Assembly: GCA_963555705.1 (NCBI GenBank)
Contig: OY743184.1
Span: forward strand, 26,436,639-26,500,638
DNA length: 64,000 nt
Source: Ligustrum vulgare
Lineage: Eukaryota > Streptophyta > Magnoliopsida > Lamiales > Oleaceae
Direction: 5' to 3'
The position numbers and the translations under genes are program-made. This document shows positions 22,941 to 34,840 of the stretch, piece by piece (position 1 is the stretch's first letter; every line of letters begins with the position of its first letter). The notes under the pieces were generated by a model. The model was not told where the DNA came from. It was given only the letters and a program-made list of their open reading frames with translations, and made no database searches.

Positions 22941-24000
22941 TGGGGTGTTTTCCTCTTGAAATATGCATTTCTTTTTATGCTTTCATTTAATTGACCAATT
23001 AATGATATATATGATGAATATCTTATCTTATGCTATAGAAAGATACACATGAATCTAGCTATTATGCAAAGGATAAAAAAATAAAAAAATTAAAAAAAAA
23101 AAACCATTATTTTATACGAATTGCTATGTAGATATTTGATATTTTCAATTCAAAATCTTTAGCTTTTTTCCTCCATCTCCATTCAAATTTGAAGAAGATA
23201 GTAATACTGGATTCATCTTCCATTTCGGATGGTAGCATTTTCAATTTGTTAAATATGTATATCTTATACTTACTATTTTGAAATTGATAAATACAACGAG
23301 CTAAATATTATTTGAGAAATTATTAGTAATTCATTTGGAGTAGTTTTGTAAACTATAAGTGCTAAAAATATAGCAATATCCCCCACTCTTAAAATCTTCT
23401 TTATATAATAAAGCATTGTATAATATGTTTCATCATCATTTTGTGACTTGATAGTTGAGTATTGATGAACAAACTTAACGATTGAAGAATGATTTGTTCT
23501 CATCACACACATTTAATGCTAACTCGTGCAGTGCTCACTCAGTAGGTCGACGGTTGAAATGTCGAATTCGAACAACTTTCAAGTTCGACATTTTAGTTGT
23601 CAAGTTCAACAATTATAGTTGCGCTTTAGGATTAATGTATTTGTAAGTGTCAATTTGATGTTATTACTGTCCAAAATATTAAATATGTCGAACGCTTAAC
23701 AAATATATATCAACTTTTCCGACATAATTGATTATCTGAGATTCATTTTCATTGACTCACGTGGAGGACACTTCGTACATATGTAGATAACTAATGAAAG
23801 TGGCAAGGAAACAAAACAACTTCAATTGTAGTTCCTAGTAGTACTACGGTTGCAGAACTCATTGAACGTTCAGTGGACAAAGTTCGAATTCATATTCCAT
23901 GTAATGATATCATATTACAATTCAAAATCCAAAACATGAATATAACCTGGGCCAATACATGAAGGGGAAGACTTGAATTTGTACATATATGTTCATAAGG
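22941..24000. other. Intergenic, no gene seen
   Basis: AT-rich. A tRNA-like phrase (GCTCACTCAGTAGG followed by GTCGAATTCGAAC, about 23533-23573) may be an old SINE relic. Confidence 0.3.
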
Positions 24001-24140
24001 AAACATATATATCACGTTTTACATGTGTTCGCCTTCATGATGTAGAGACATCTTTTTGGGATGACCTTCTTTTCTACCAGGTAAAGGTTATGGAAACTTT
24101 CTACATCATGAAGGTGAACACGTGAGAAATGTGACAAATG
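24001..24140. repeat. Long foldback, precursor-like hairpin
   Basis: The arm around 24025-24047 (GTTCGCCTTCATGATGTAGA) pairs with 24099-24121 (TCTACATCATGAAGGTGAAC) with one G:U-type difference in 21. Weaker pairing extends about 20 bases outward, and partial pairing continues inward across a loop of about 50 bases. No coding. It could be a small MITE or a small-RNA precursor. Confidence 0.6.
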
Positions 24141-24910
24141 AGAATGCTCTTGCAACCATAGTGATGAGAACCCGGGAGGGGGTCCTCGTCGTAGCTCGCG
24201 GAATAACGCTTGGAAAGTTTCGAATCCAAGTTGGAACGGACGATAACAATGCAACCCCGACCTCAGGACGCAAGAACTAGGGGTATATTAAACCCGAGAC
24301 TCGTTACGATGCGGAGATAAGAACCACAAAGGGGGAACGCCACAAGGAATGTCCAGATCCTTGATAAGTTCGATTTGTTAAACGCCACAAGATTTGAATC
24401 TTGATAAGTTCATTGTTTAAAGGGAAAATACTCACCTTTAGAGAGAGTAAAAACACTCAATAATTTTATTCATCAAAAGTATTCTTATGTTTTTACATTG
24501 AATGGAAAAGCATATAAATAGGCAAAATAAACCATAGTCGCTAACTGACTCTAAATAGAATTCTAATTAAGCTAAAATAGCTAAAGTAACTAAAATAACC
24601 AAAATTACCAAAATTGGAAAAAGAATTAAAAACCAATAAAGGAAATACAAATCAACTGAAATACTAAAAATCCCGAAAATCTGATTCGCGCTGCTTACGG
24701 CCGTAAAAGTCGGACTTACGGCCGTAAGTCCTTCTCGGATCAAAATGTCTTAATATTAGTTACGGCCGTGAAGATTGATGTTACGACTGTGAAATTCCAT
24801 GGATTAGTTACGGCCGTGAGAACCCAAGTTACGGCCGTAAACGCTGTTATGCCCAAATTGTGCGCTGATAATGTTAAGGCCGTAATTATGGAAGTTACGG
24901 CCGTAAAAGC
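24141..24910 (-). mobile_element. LTR with eight-copy TTACGGCCGTAA array and stem-loops
   Basis: It is read on the minus strand. The palindrome array lies at 24695-24906, a TATA-like GCCTATTTATATG at 24511-24523 and two stem-loop motifs at 24343-24363 and 24388-24403. The end is near GGTTCTCATCAC at about 24166. A degenerate primer-site-like TGGTTGCAAGAGC follows at about 24145-24157. It is related in its downstream half to the LTRs ending at 15973 and 40260. No coding part follows on the minus strand before 24001. Confidence 0.55.
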
Positions 24911-25144
24911 CTTTCTGCCTTGATTTATGATCTTTCGACATTAATTGATCTGATTTGAATCTCGACTCGAGCCCAACATGAAACTTGTTCATTTTCCTAT
25001 GTAGAATATTGTTGAATTGCCCGAATCTTGATTTCTCATTTTTGACGCCTTTTCCGGATCACATCACATAGTATGTGATATTAAGGATGCCCTAATTAAT
25101 ATGAACTCAGATGTTCCATTACATTGTGCTGAAAAGGTTGAAAA

Positions 25145-26600
25145 TTCAACATCACATAGAAGCATATAGATACAAAATGGGTTAAGTTCGTGGAAACATT
25201 TGACATTACTTCAAGTCAGATTTTCTTGAACAAAATTGAATCGTACATGAAAATTCGGGTTCTTGCATTGAGAGAGAATTTCCATTTTAGGGTAAACAGA
25301 TCAAGCATGAAGAAATTAACCCTTTTTTGCATAGAAAATGAATGTAAGTCGAAGTTGTGCACATCCTTGATGAAGAATTCATTGTCTTTAAGATTCATAA
25401 ATTCATTCATTCGCGCACATGATCTTTGGAATATCTATGCAGTGCATAATGACAAGCAACAAGTTCCGTAGTGTCCAAACACATAATTTGGAGATTATAT
25501 TATCCAAATAGACCATACTATCCTACTGTGATTGTATGTGTTGAAACGTGAACTAGATGTCAAAATCAGTTATAGCAAGGCACAAAGGGTGAAGACAATA
25601 GCTTTAAAGTTGCTACGTGGTACACCTAAGGACAGCTTCCAGGAATTATCTTCGTACTCTCACGTTCTTGGAGAAATGAACCACGGTACAATTAAACTTA
25701 GAAATCGGTTTACGTAATAGGTACCATTCTTATTCTTATCTTTTGGTCTAAGCATACATGGGTATTTGTAGTATTTACAGCGTGTAATATTTTGATTACA
25801 GTTACTTGAAACGTCTAATCATAGGCATTTTACTATTAGCAAGTGGTCAGGACGCAAATAAAAAGATTTATCCTTTAAATTGGGGTATCGTGGATGGAAA
25901 AACAAACAAATCATTTATGTCTAAACTTAAGGACCTCATAGGTGACTTCGATGACCTTGTATTTTTTCTAATAGGAAGAAATATTTAAAATCTATCACTC
26001 ATTTATTTCCTATAGCCCATCATGGTTGCTACACATTCCACATTGAGAAGAATTTAATTCAAAGATATAAAAGCGCAAGTGAAGCCTTTCATTTAAAAAA
26101 GTTGCCACAACGTATCGAGAATAAGGATTTGACGGACTAATAGGAGCGGTTTTGTCCTGTGAGTGCCCATTCAGCTTCATACTTGGAAAGAGCGGGCTTT
26201 GCCTATTAGTCATGACTAATGAGCACATTTCATAGAAGATAGGCATTATGAAAAAAAATGTCAAATCTTTAATGCAATGTTGAGGCACACTCATGGGTTA
26301 CCGATTACATGTCTATTCTAACACATTCATAGTATTATGTCGAGATTGTTTTATGAATGATGTACAATCACGACAAAATGCAGTACAATTTTGAAAATGA
26401 GGATGGATGACGAGTTACGTACAACATTTCAATCTAATACTAGGCTGCAGGATCATGATTAACTGAGCATTTAACTCAAGTAGGTATATCTAGTGACACA
26501 TATATTGTTGACTTGTTGGAAAACACTTACGTTCGTTGTGCATTCTAGTTAAACCACATGCAATGTTCGCATACTACTTGCACTATAACATCCACAATCC
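25145..26600 (+). pseudogene. Mutator-like (MULE) transposase pseudogene
   Basis: Successive plus-strand pieces match the order of a plant MULE transposase. At 25190-25471 is the N-terminal DNA-binding module (ENFHFRVNRSSMKKL, then a CxxxxC piece). At 25532-25717 is the next region (KISYSKAQRVKTIALKLLRG, SHVLGEMNHGT). At 25806-25988 is part of the catalytic domain (GILLLASGQDANKKIYPLNWGIVD). HHGCYTFHIEKNLIQRYK follows at 26025-26080. Downstream is the C-terminal part (THGLPITC, near 26290), and a possible remnant of the SWIM zinc finger lies near 26520-26590. Each piece is broken by stops or shifts. I could not find terminal inverted repeats. In an active element the protein cuts and pastes DNA in the nucleus. 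Confidence 0.82.
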
Positions 26601-26639
26601 TACATCGCTTGGGTAAGGAAAATATGACTAATTTATAAG

Positions 26640-27660
26640 CAAAAGAACTATTCTCAATTGGTATGGGGCCTTTTGGTTGAAGCCCAAGAGCAAAATCGTG
26701 TGGGCTAGGCTCAAAGTGGACAATATCCTTTCATAATCTCCATTGCACCATTCTCCTATTTTCATGTTTGGAATTATTTCTGTCCAGCCAATGGAACTAG
26801 AAAACTAGCAATGGTGTGTGCTGCCAAAGAGATTTTAACTTGGTTCCACATAATACCCAGGCATTGTGCAGACACATGGGATGTGCATATTTATTATATT
26901 TTTTCCCAAATCGGGCTAAGAAGTGATACCACACCTAGGCTGCAATAGATCCTGAAAATAAGATATGATCAACTGATTCAGTTGAGGAGCAACACTAACA
27001 TTTAGATGGGAGTTGAAATTCGAATATTTTCTGTAAAACATCGTCCACAAGGATCCAATTTTTCCACAATCTCCAAATGAAGAAAGCAATTTTGATAGGT
27101 ACTTCTTTATTCCAAACAAACCTCAGGGAAAGCTATAAATTAACTTTTCTTCTGATCAATGTTATACAAGATTAGGTAGTAAAAAGATTAGATTTATCAA
27201 CAAGCCAAAACATCTTATCTTCAGCTGGAAGAATAGGGATCTCTTGAATCTGTGTGATGAGCCAATTAGGTAGAAACAATCTCAGTTTTGGTATATCCCA
27301 AGAATCATTAACAAGGAATTATTTAACCTTGCTCGTACGAAATGCTACAGGTTCAATAATGTGGCTAAGTATACTCGTTTGTAACCATCTATCACGCCAC
27401 TTACTAAAGTCCCCTTTTCTAAGCTTCCATGCTATTTGATTCTCAACCTCCCTACCGATGGATATTAATCTCTTCCAAGTAGGAGATCCACTTTTTTAGA
27501 CGTGTACATGAAGCTGAGAATGTGGATTGTATTTTTTCATCAAAACTCTATTCCATAAAGTCTTTTGGGATCTAAATTTCCACCATAGTTTATAATCAAA
27601 TGCCTTACTCAACTCTTCGAATCTCTTAAACCCAAACCTCCTTCCATTCTATTTATTAGG
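26640..27660 (-). pseudogene. LINE (L1-type) ORF2 C-terminal remnant
   Basis: On the minus strand, 27650 down to about 27170 reads GLGFKRFEELSKAF, KLWWKFRSQKTLW and WRDRWL, typical of the end of plant LINE reverse transcriptases. Words of the following zinc-binding region lie at 26640-27120. Frames are interrupted by shifts and stops. The reverse transcriptase catalytic part and endonuclease are absent, as expected for a 5'-truncated LINE copy. No clear poly(A) tail or target duplication was found. Confidence 0.75.
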
Positions 27661-27788
27661 GGTTGAATGACTTACTATAAAAAATAATTTCAAAGACCAT
27701 TTGCATCACTGTTAAATTTTAATGATTATTGACGTAATCACAAATTAATTTATCATTACCTGAATAGTATTATTACAATTGATACTAA

Positions 27789-28090
27789 CACTAGTACAAT
27801 AAGAGTCAAAGACATCGATTTGTAAAGCGAAAAAGACGTCGATTGTACAGGAGACGCCTTTAGTAGCGACGCTAAAAGTGCATACTTAAGGTGTCGGTTG
27901 TAAACCGACGCCTTATCATAACTAAAGGCGTCGGTTTTTAAGGAACAACCGACGCCTTAAGTTATAATAAGGCGTCGGTTGTTAAAATCGACGCCTTTAA
28001 GTTACTTAAGGCGTCGGTTTTTGAATAACAACCGACGCCTTAAGTAACTTATAGGCATCGGTTTTCAACAACAACCGACGCCTTTTACTA
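27789..28090. repeat. Left subterminal repeats of the CACTA element
   Basis: About ten copies of GGCGTCGGTT or its complement AACCGACGCC, mostly as facing pairs 15-25 bases apart. Each pair can fold into a hairpin. In this superfamily such repeats bind the TnpA-type protein. Confidence 0.9.
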
Positions 28091-28306
28091 TTAATTTTTT
28101 TTATTTATTCATTTATTTATATTTTCATTATACCTATATACACTATAACAATCACATACACATCAAAAAATTATCTTCAACAAATATATAATCGAAGAAT
28201 GCAGAACAAAACTTAATAACTCAATAAACAGAATTTTGAATTAATCAATTTTGTATTCACAATATTGTTAAAAGATTTGTACATCTTAACATAAAAAGGG
28301 TCAAGT
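28091..28306. other. CACTA internal non-coding sequence
   Basis: AT-rich sequence between the left subterminal repeats and the stop codon of the TnpA-like gene, its 3' untranslated region. Confidence 0.5.
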
Positions 28307-31300
28307 TTATATACACTCTTCGACGAAGTATTTGGCCCATAAATTTCGAACCTCGTCAATTTCATCTGTTGAGTAAAATTCTTGAAATGCCTAAAAATAA
28401 TTAATAATTATTATGTTAATTACATATAAATCGTAATTAAACAATTATCTTCAATAACTTATATCTCATGTAGAGAAGTAAGTTGAGAATAGGCTGTGAC
28501 TATCTCGAACATGTTTCTTATAACATAATAGCCACATTCATCTCCTCCAGGTTGCTGAGAACACTGTAATTTGAATATTTAAAATTAAAACTATTATTAG
28601 TAATCGAATGAAAGTGAATATTAAACTAATAAGAGAATTTGTAGCAATTTATAAAATTCTAGTTTTCATACCGAGATCTTTTTCCAATTTACATTGGATG
28701 TTTCCATCTTGCCTCCTAATGACCAAAATGCTCGAAATTCCCTAAAGTTTCAATAAATATGAATAAGTTATAGAAAGAATAATAAAACTCAAAATTCTTA
28801 CATAAATTTTGCCAGAGTCTCCCATATAAACTGAACATATCCAACCTTTATAGAGACCTATATATTATTGAAAATTATCCTAACAATTATCATAATCACA
28901 ATACAAACACATCAATTTCACCTCAAACTCTCTACGATTATTCAATGAAAGTAACCCAACTTATCTATAATGCACTAAACACAAAAGTTTGAACAATGAA
29001 ATAATTACTTACACATTCAATGACAGCTTGATTTTTATGTTACGCCTACATGATTGTGCTGAATCTATGAAGTACACAGTATTGGCTTCACAACATATTG
29101 AAAGCAACATCTAATGATTCCTATGTATTATGAACGTGTAAGTATTCTTCAAATAAATAAAGAAATACATAAATAATAATAATGGTCTTACTCCTGATAG
29201 TACAGCGCTAAAATGTATTGCTTGGATCTCAGCGTATTCATTGTTTCAGCCATGTGACTCACAACACTTTCTACATGTGTTTTAACTCTGATCGACGCAA
29301 TCTGTGATGGACAAATAAATCTAATTGATTGAACAACAATTTGCTCACACAACCCATGAAGGAACCTAAAAATAACAACCAATGAATAAAAAACAAAAAC
29401 GAAAATTTAAATGAAAGACATAAATGCGTGTTCAGCAATCTTACATTATGAATACTTGCAAGATAGATACATTCAGCCATTTCATTGAAAGCAAGTCGGT
29501 GATGTCGTCGATCGTAACATAAAAACTTTCACCTTCCGTGTGATGAAACACAGTCGCGTCTAGAGGTACTTGGATGTAGTCTGTACCAACAGGAAATGTA
29601 AGGACCAGATAGTGTAACATCTTACAATCATTACCCAGACGTTGTAACGTTGTATCATCAATGAGTGGTGATTGTCTGGTAGATGACATATCAAAACTCT
29701 GGGATTTTTTTTTCAATTTTTTTGCCTGTTTTGTCAGCTCTTGCTGTAATTACAAGTTTTTTGTCATCATAACATTTCTAATATAATTTTAAAAGTAATT
29801 AAAACTCGAAAGAAGCTTTTTATAAATATAAAAATTATTACCTCTCCAAAAATCACCAAATCTTTAGGCCATTGACAGAAACTTCCAATAGCTTCCCCCA
29901 CTACGGTATAGTATGGAGATGATACTGGAAGAAGTGACGCTTTGGCACCTTGTATAACATCATCAACCGACACTTTAACATAATCGGTCAAGAGTTGTTG
30001 ATGGTACACAATAGTCTCAGGTTCGGATGGAAAAACCATTCCTCTAGCCACTATTTGATGCTCACCATTACAACTTATGGTGAGACGACAAGGAATCGGT
30101 TTCTATTGTTCAATAATATTAAATGTTATAACCCTTACAATTGAAATATTATCAATAATATTGAAAAACATAATATTTTAAGAGTAAATACCTGAAGGCC
30201 ATCAAATGGATCTGGATTAATTGAGTAGCAACTATTGCGAGTTGGTGGTCGGGCTTGTGGAGTTATGTCCACTTCGGCATCAACATTCAAGCCCATGCGC
30301 TGAAGGATAGCTTCGTATTTCTGCTACATATTGTCAATCTTACTCTGTACCTCTGCTGCATACTCTTTCCTGACACGTTCGGTGATACCAACCTCTAAAT
30401 CCTTCATGATAATATCTTTAATATCATCTACCGACACAACCCCTCTCAATCATCTACTGGCCAAATCAGGTCTGCCATATACATCCCTCACCGTGACGTA
30501 TACACCATATCCCCTAACCCGACCAGGATGATCCTCCTTACCAAGGGTTTCCGATAAGATGTCGTGGTGTCTCCTTGGGACAAATGTCCCTTAAGTTGCT
30601 TCCTCGGATTTTTCAATCTATTCTCAAAAAATAAATAAATAAATAAATAAATGAAAACTAAATATTAGTACTTAAATGAAATTTCATCATATTATGAAAA
30701 AAATGAGAGGCTATACTTACAATTTTTTCGTACACCCCCCTTGTTTTCTCGTTGGGGATGTAATAAGATCTGTTTTCTTTCTTCTTTGATCTAGCTCAAA
30801 TTCAATCTAAGCTGCGATCACCACTTAACATGAACGAGCTAAGTGACGCACACGAATAGCCAGAAGACAGTAGTGGGTCTGATAAAAGCCACTGTGGCCT
30901 CATCCCGGCATAACCAGCGGAGCCCAAAAAATATGGATGCTCGTTGTGCAACTGACTTTCCCTGGTCTTCTTGCTTTTTTCCTTGAAAAATAAAGCATCA
31001 CATTCATTAGTTTTCAAATCAATAATAAAAAATAATTAAGAATCATCACAGAGGAGAGTAGGAATTATAATATCATATACCTTGAAAATCTCAGTCTCAC
31101 GCTCTTTCTTGAATTGCTCCCATTTTTCTTCAGTCAAGTAATTATATAGCATAGTAGGTGATGCGTATCTTGGGTGCTTATTGTTAATGAAGTTATGTAC
31201 CAACTTACTCTTGAAATCTTTCCATCGGGACCGAGCAACTCTTAAAATAATTCGTTTCCTTTCGTCGTTGGTATACTGAACTCCTTCTGAAATACAACAA

Positions 31301-31646
31301 TAATATGCGATATTTATACCCATAACAAAAAATATATATAATGAATTATTAAATTTACTATGTATGAAGTGATGTAATACCTTCATATCTTCCCAAATCA
31401 TGTCTTTAAGGCATTTAGGGACTTTATGCCAATCACTAATATTTATATCCACATGAATACGGACCAAAGACCCTATATAAGAATTGAAATTCTTCTTATG
31501 GGGTCCCGATTGGCCTATTGCGTTCATCAAATTCAATCGCACTTACTTCATCCTCCTTCCTCATGTTTTTGCAACTAGTTGGTCCTCTAGTCTTTTTTTT
31601 TTTAACTGATATACTGATCATCAGATGAACTGGAAGAATCATCCAT
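28307..31646 (-). pseudogene. CACTA TnpA-like protein with Ulp1/C48 peptidase domain
   Basis: A multi-exon minus-strand gene. The start at 31646 (MDDSSSSSDDQ) is followed by a Transposase_24 (Ptta/En/Spm) domain in exon 1 (to 31381) and exon 2 (31286-31081): HVDINISDWHKVPKCLKDM, RKRIILRVARSRWKDFKSKL. The introns 31287-31380 and 30982-31080 have GT..AG ends. Exon 3 (from 30981) holds HNEHPYFLGSAGYAGM. Exon 30617-30192 holds RVRGYGVYVTVRDVYG and a coiled-coil-like part. Exon 30102-29842 carries a domain common in these proteins (VSVDDVIQGAKASLLPV, GSFCQWPKDL). The remaining exons (29725-29445, 29365-29192, about 29111-29010, then pieces to 28307) form a Ulp1-type cysteine peptidase. EANTVYFIDS has the Asp region, and QPGGDECGYYVIRNM at about 28550-28510 has the catalytic Gln and Cys. 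The last exon ends EFYSTDEIDEVRNLWAKYF. A few stops and one shift (near 31580, 30800, 30590, 30330) show decay. It would bind subterminal repeats; the role of the peptidase is unproven. Confidence 0.85.
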
Positions 31647-34600
31647 GACTTTCACGGGACTGTGCACGTATCTGCATATATAACAAAACAAAAATATATA
31701 AACAAATTAGTAAGTGAATAGTAACAATGAATAGAGCATATATGAATAATATTAAAAAGTTCTACGTAAGAAAGTAAACGATCTTACACAATTATATTGC
31801 CTCACGAACGACGTTCAATCCACAATCCTTCTTCATGATCCTCATGCATGTAATTTATTTCAAGATTATTTTCCCTTGTAATTGTATCTGGTTGTATACC
31901 AATAGAAAATGGAGGAGTTTCTTCGAAATGATCATACTCTTCTTCATCCACCATATCACCAATTCCAACAATATGTCTTTTGCCCTGAAGGACAACTGAC
32001 CACTTAGTATTTGCTGGCTCAAGAACTTAAAATATCTGTTTCTCTTGTGATGCCAGTATGAATGGCTCATCAAAATAACCCAACCGACCAAAATCCACCA
32101 AAGTGAAGCCTAATTCATCCACCCGAATACCCTGTCTATTATCAACCCATTTACATCGAAATATAGGAAACTTGAACTCGCTGTAATCAAGTTCCCAAGT
32201 ATCTTCAATTACTCCATAATAAGACATTACGGAAAAATCTCTTGACATTGCTACTTGAGTCACTCCACTATTTTGCATCGTGCTCTTATCATCTTGACGT
32301 TTTGTATAAAATGTATACCCATTAATGTCATATGCTTCATAAGACCTCACAAGCATGCTAGGGCCGTATGCTAACCACTTTCCAATTTCAGAAATGTTAT
32401 TCGACATTTGTGATAATTCTTGAAGCAATTTATCTTTGAACCATTTTGCAAATGAGCGATTATGTTCATTAGTCACCCACCTTTCACCTTTTGAAGGATT
32501 CTGCTACCATAAAATGGACATGTGCTCGTCCAAATATGGATGAACCTCAGTAAGGTGTTGCAAGACAAGGAGATATGTTTTGCATCCAATCGTACATTTA
32601 CCTTTCAGTCTTCCCTCGTGACGAGATTTAGGAATACCAATAACATCAATATCATCTAGGTAGTCAGTACAAAATCCAATAACCTCTTCGGTAGCATAAC
32701 CTTCAATGATACTGCCTTCAGGTCGAAATCGATTTCTCACATATCCTTTTAATATACCCATGTATCTCTCAAATGGATACATATACCTCAAGAACACCGG
32801 ACCACAAATCTTAATTTCTCTCACCAAGTAACAAGTAAGTGCAGCATAATGTCAAAAAATGATGGAGGAAAATACATTACAAATTGACATAGAGTGATAA
32901 CAATATCGGCCTGCAAATCATCTAGCGCATCAGATCAACAACTTTACTGCAAATTGCATTAAAAAAGAAGCAAAGTTTTATAATGACATTTCTAACATGT
33001 TTTGGGAGTATGCCACGAACTGCAATTGGTAACAAGTGTTGCATTAAGACATGACAGTCATGAGACTTCATACCAACCAAATTCAAGTCATTCATCGACA
33101 CAAGACTTTTGATGTTCGATGAGTATCTAGATGGAACCTTAACGAAATTTAGGCACTCACAAAAACTTGTTTTCTCCTTTCTAGACAAAGTGTAACAAGC
33201 TGGGGGTAAATATGTATGCTTTTCCAACTCTTGCGGTGCTAACTTATCCCGTATCCCCATTTCTACCATGTATTTTCTGAATTTGATTCCATCTTTTGTC
33301 TTTCCTTGAATGTTCAATAATATCCCGATGACACTATCACATACATTTTTCTCCACATGCATTGCATCAAGACAATGTCTTATCTGCAAGTGTTCCCAGT
33401 AGGGTAGATCCCAAAAAATGGATCACTTCTTCCAAAAACTCTTCTGAGGAGGTTTAAAAGGTTTGCCAAACATAACATCAATATTTTTAACTCGTTCATA
33501 AACCTCATTTCCTGTTAATGGTAAGCGAGAAACTCGAGTCTCGACTTTTCCACTGAAGATATTTTTCTTCTTTCGATAAGGGTGGTGAACAGGGAGAAAT
33601 ATACGATGACTCATAAACACATTTTTCTTACAGTTTTTCAACCAAAGATCAACTGTATCTTCTTCACAAATGGGACATACTTTAGCTCCTTTATTAGTAT
33701 ATCCCGAAAACTTACCATAAGCTGAAAAATCATTTATGGTGCAAAATAGCATAGCACGTAACGTGAAATTCATTTGGTTATGTGCATCAAATGCTAACAC
33801 ACATTCATTCCACATCAGTTTTAAATTTTCAATTAGTGGCGCTAGGTAAACATCTATGTTATTTCCCAGTTGTTTAGGCCCTGATATTAACAACGACAAC
33901 ATGATGTACTTGCGCTTCATACATAACCAAGGAGGAAGATTGTAATTCACCAAAAGAACTGGCCAAGTGCTATGTCGACTACTCATGTTACCGTCCAGGT
34001 TCATCCCATTTGTACATAGTCCAAGCCTAAGATTCCTATCTTCTCCACCAAATTCGGGAAACATCCTATTAATGGTCCTCCATTGAGGAGAATCATTCGG
34101 GTGTCTTAGCTTTCCATCTTCTTTCCTCCTATCGGCATGCCATCGCATGTTCTTCGCATCCTTTGCATTGGCAAATAAGCTTTTAAATCTTGGTATTACA
34201 GGTAGGTACCATAACACCTTTGCCGGAGAGCCTTTCTTATCCTCCCAATTAACATTGCCTTCCTTTCGCTTATACCTCGATGCTCCACACTTTGGACACA
34301 GGTTCAAGTCCTTATACTCATTCCGATACAATACACAATCACTTGGACATGCATATATCCTCTCGATCTCCATACCAATCGGGCAAAACACTCTTTGTCT
34401 CGTAAATTGAACTAGGAAGTTCGTTATCCTACGGAAGCATATCTCGTAAAAGTTCCAATAAAGCCGTGAAACTCCTATCACTCCACCTATTCTTCGCTTT
34501 CAAGTTATACAACTTAAACACAACAGACAATTTTATGAATTTCTTACAACCAGAAAATAAAGGCTATTCACAATCATTATACAAGCTATCGAAAATATGA

Positions 34601-34840
34601 TCAGACTTTTCGATGAAATCATCTTGTATGTCACACATCATTCTATCCGATCATTATCCACATCATTCTGATCATTGTCCACATTATTCTCCTCTTGATC
34701 ACCCTTATCATCACCGGTACTCGTCCAAGGAAGTATACTCTCACCGTGCCATATCCACTGTGCATAACCTTCCTTAAACCCACGACGAATCAAATGACTC
34801 TTGACTTGCTCAGAGCTACGGAACTTTCTCAGATTCTTAC

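Noticed and set aside
24695..24906. CRISPR-like or origin-like iterons
   Set aside because: The 12-mers are palindromic transcription-factor-like sites inside an LTR. No replication or Cas genes are present.
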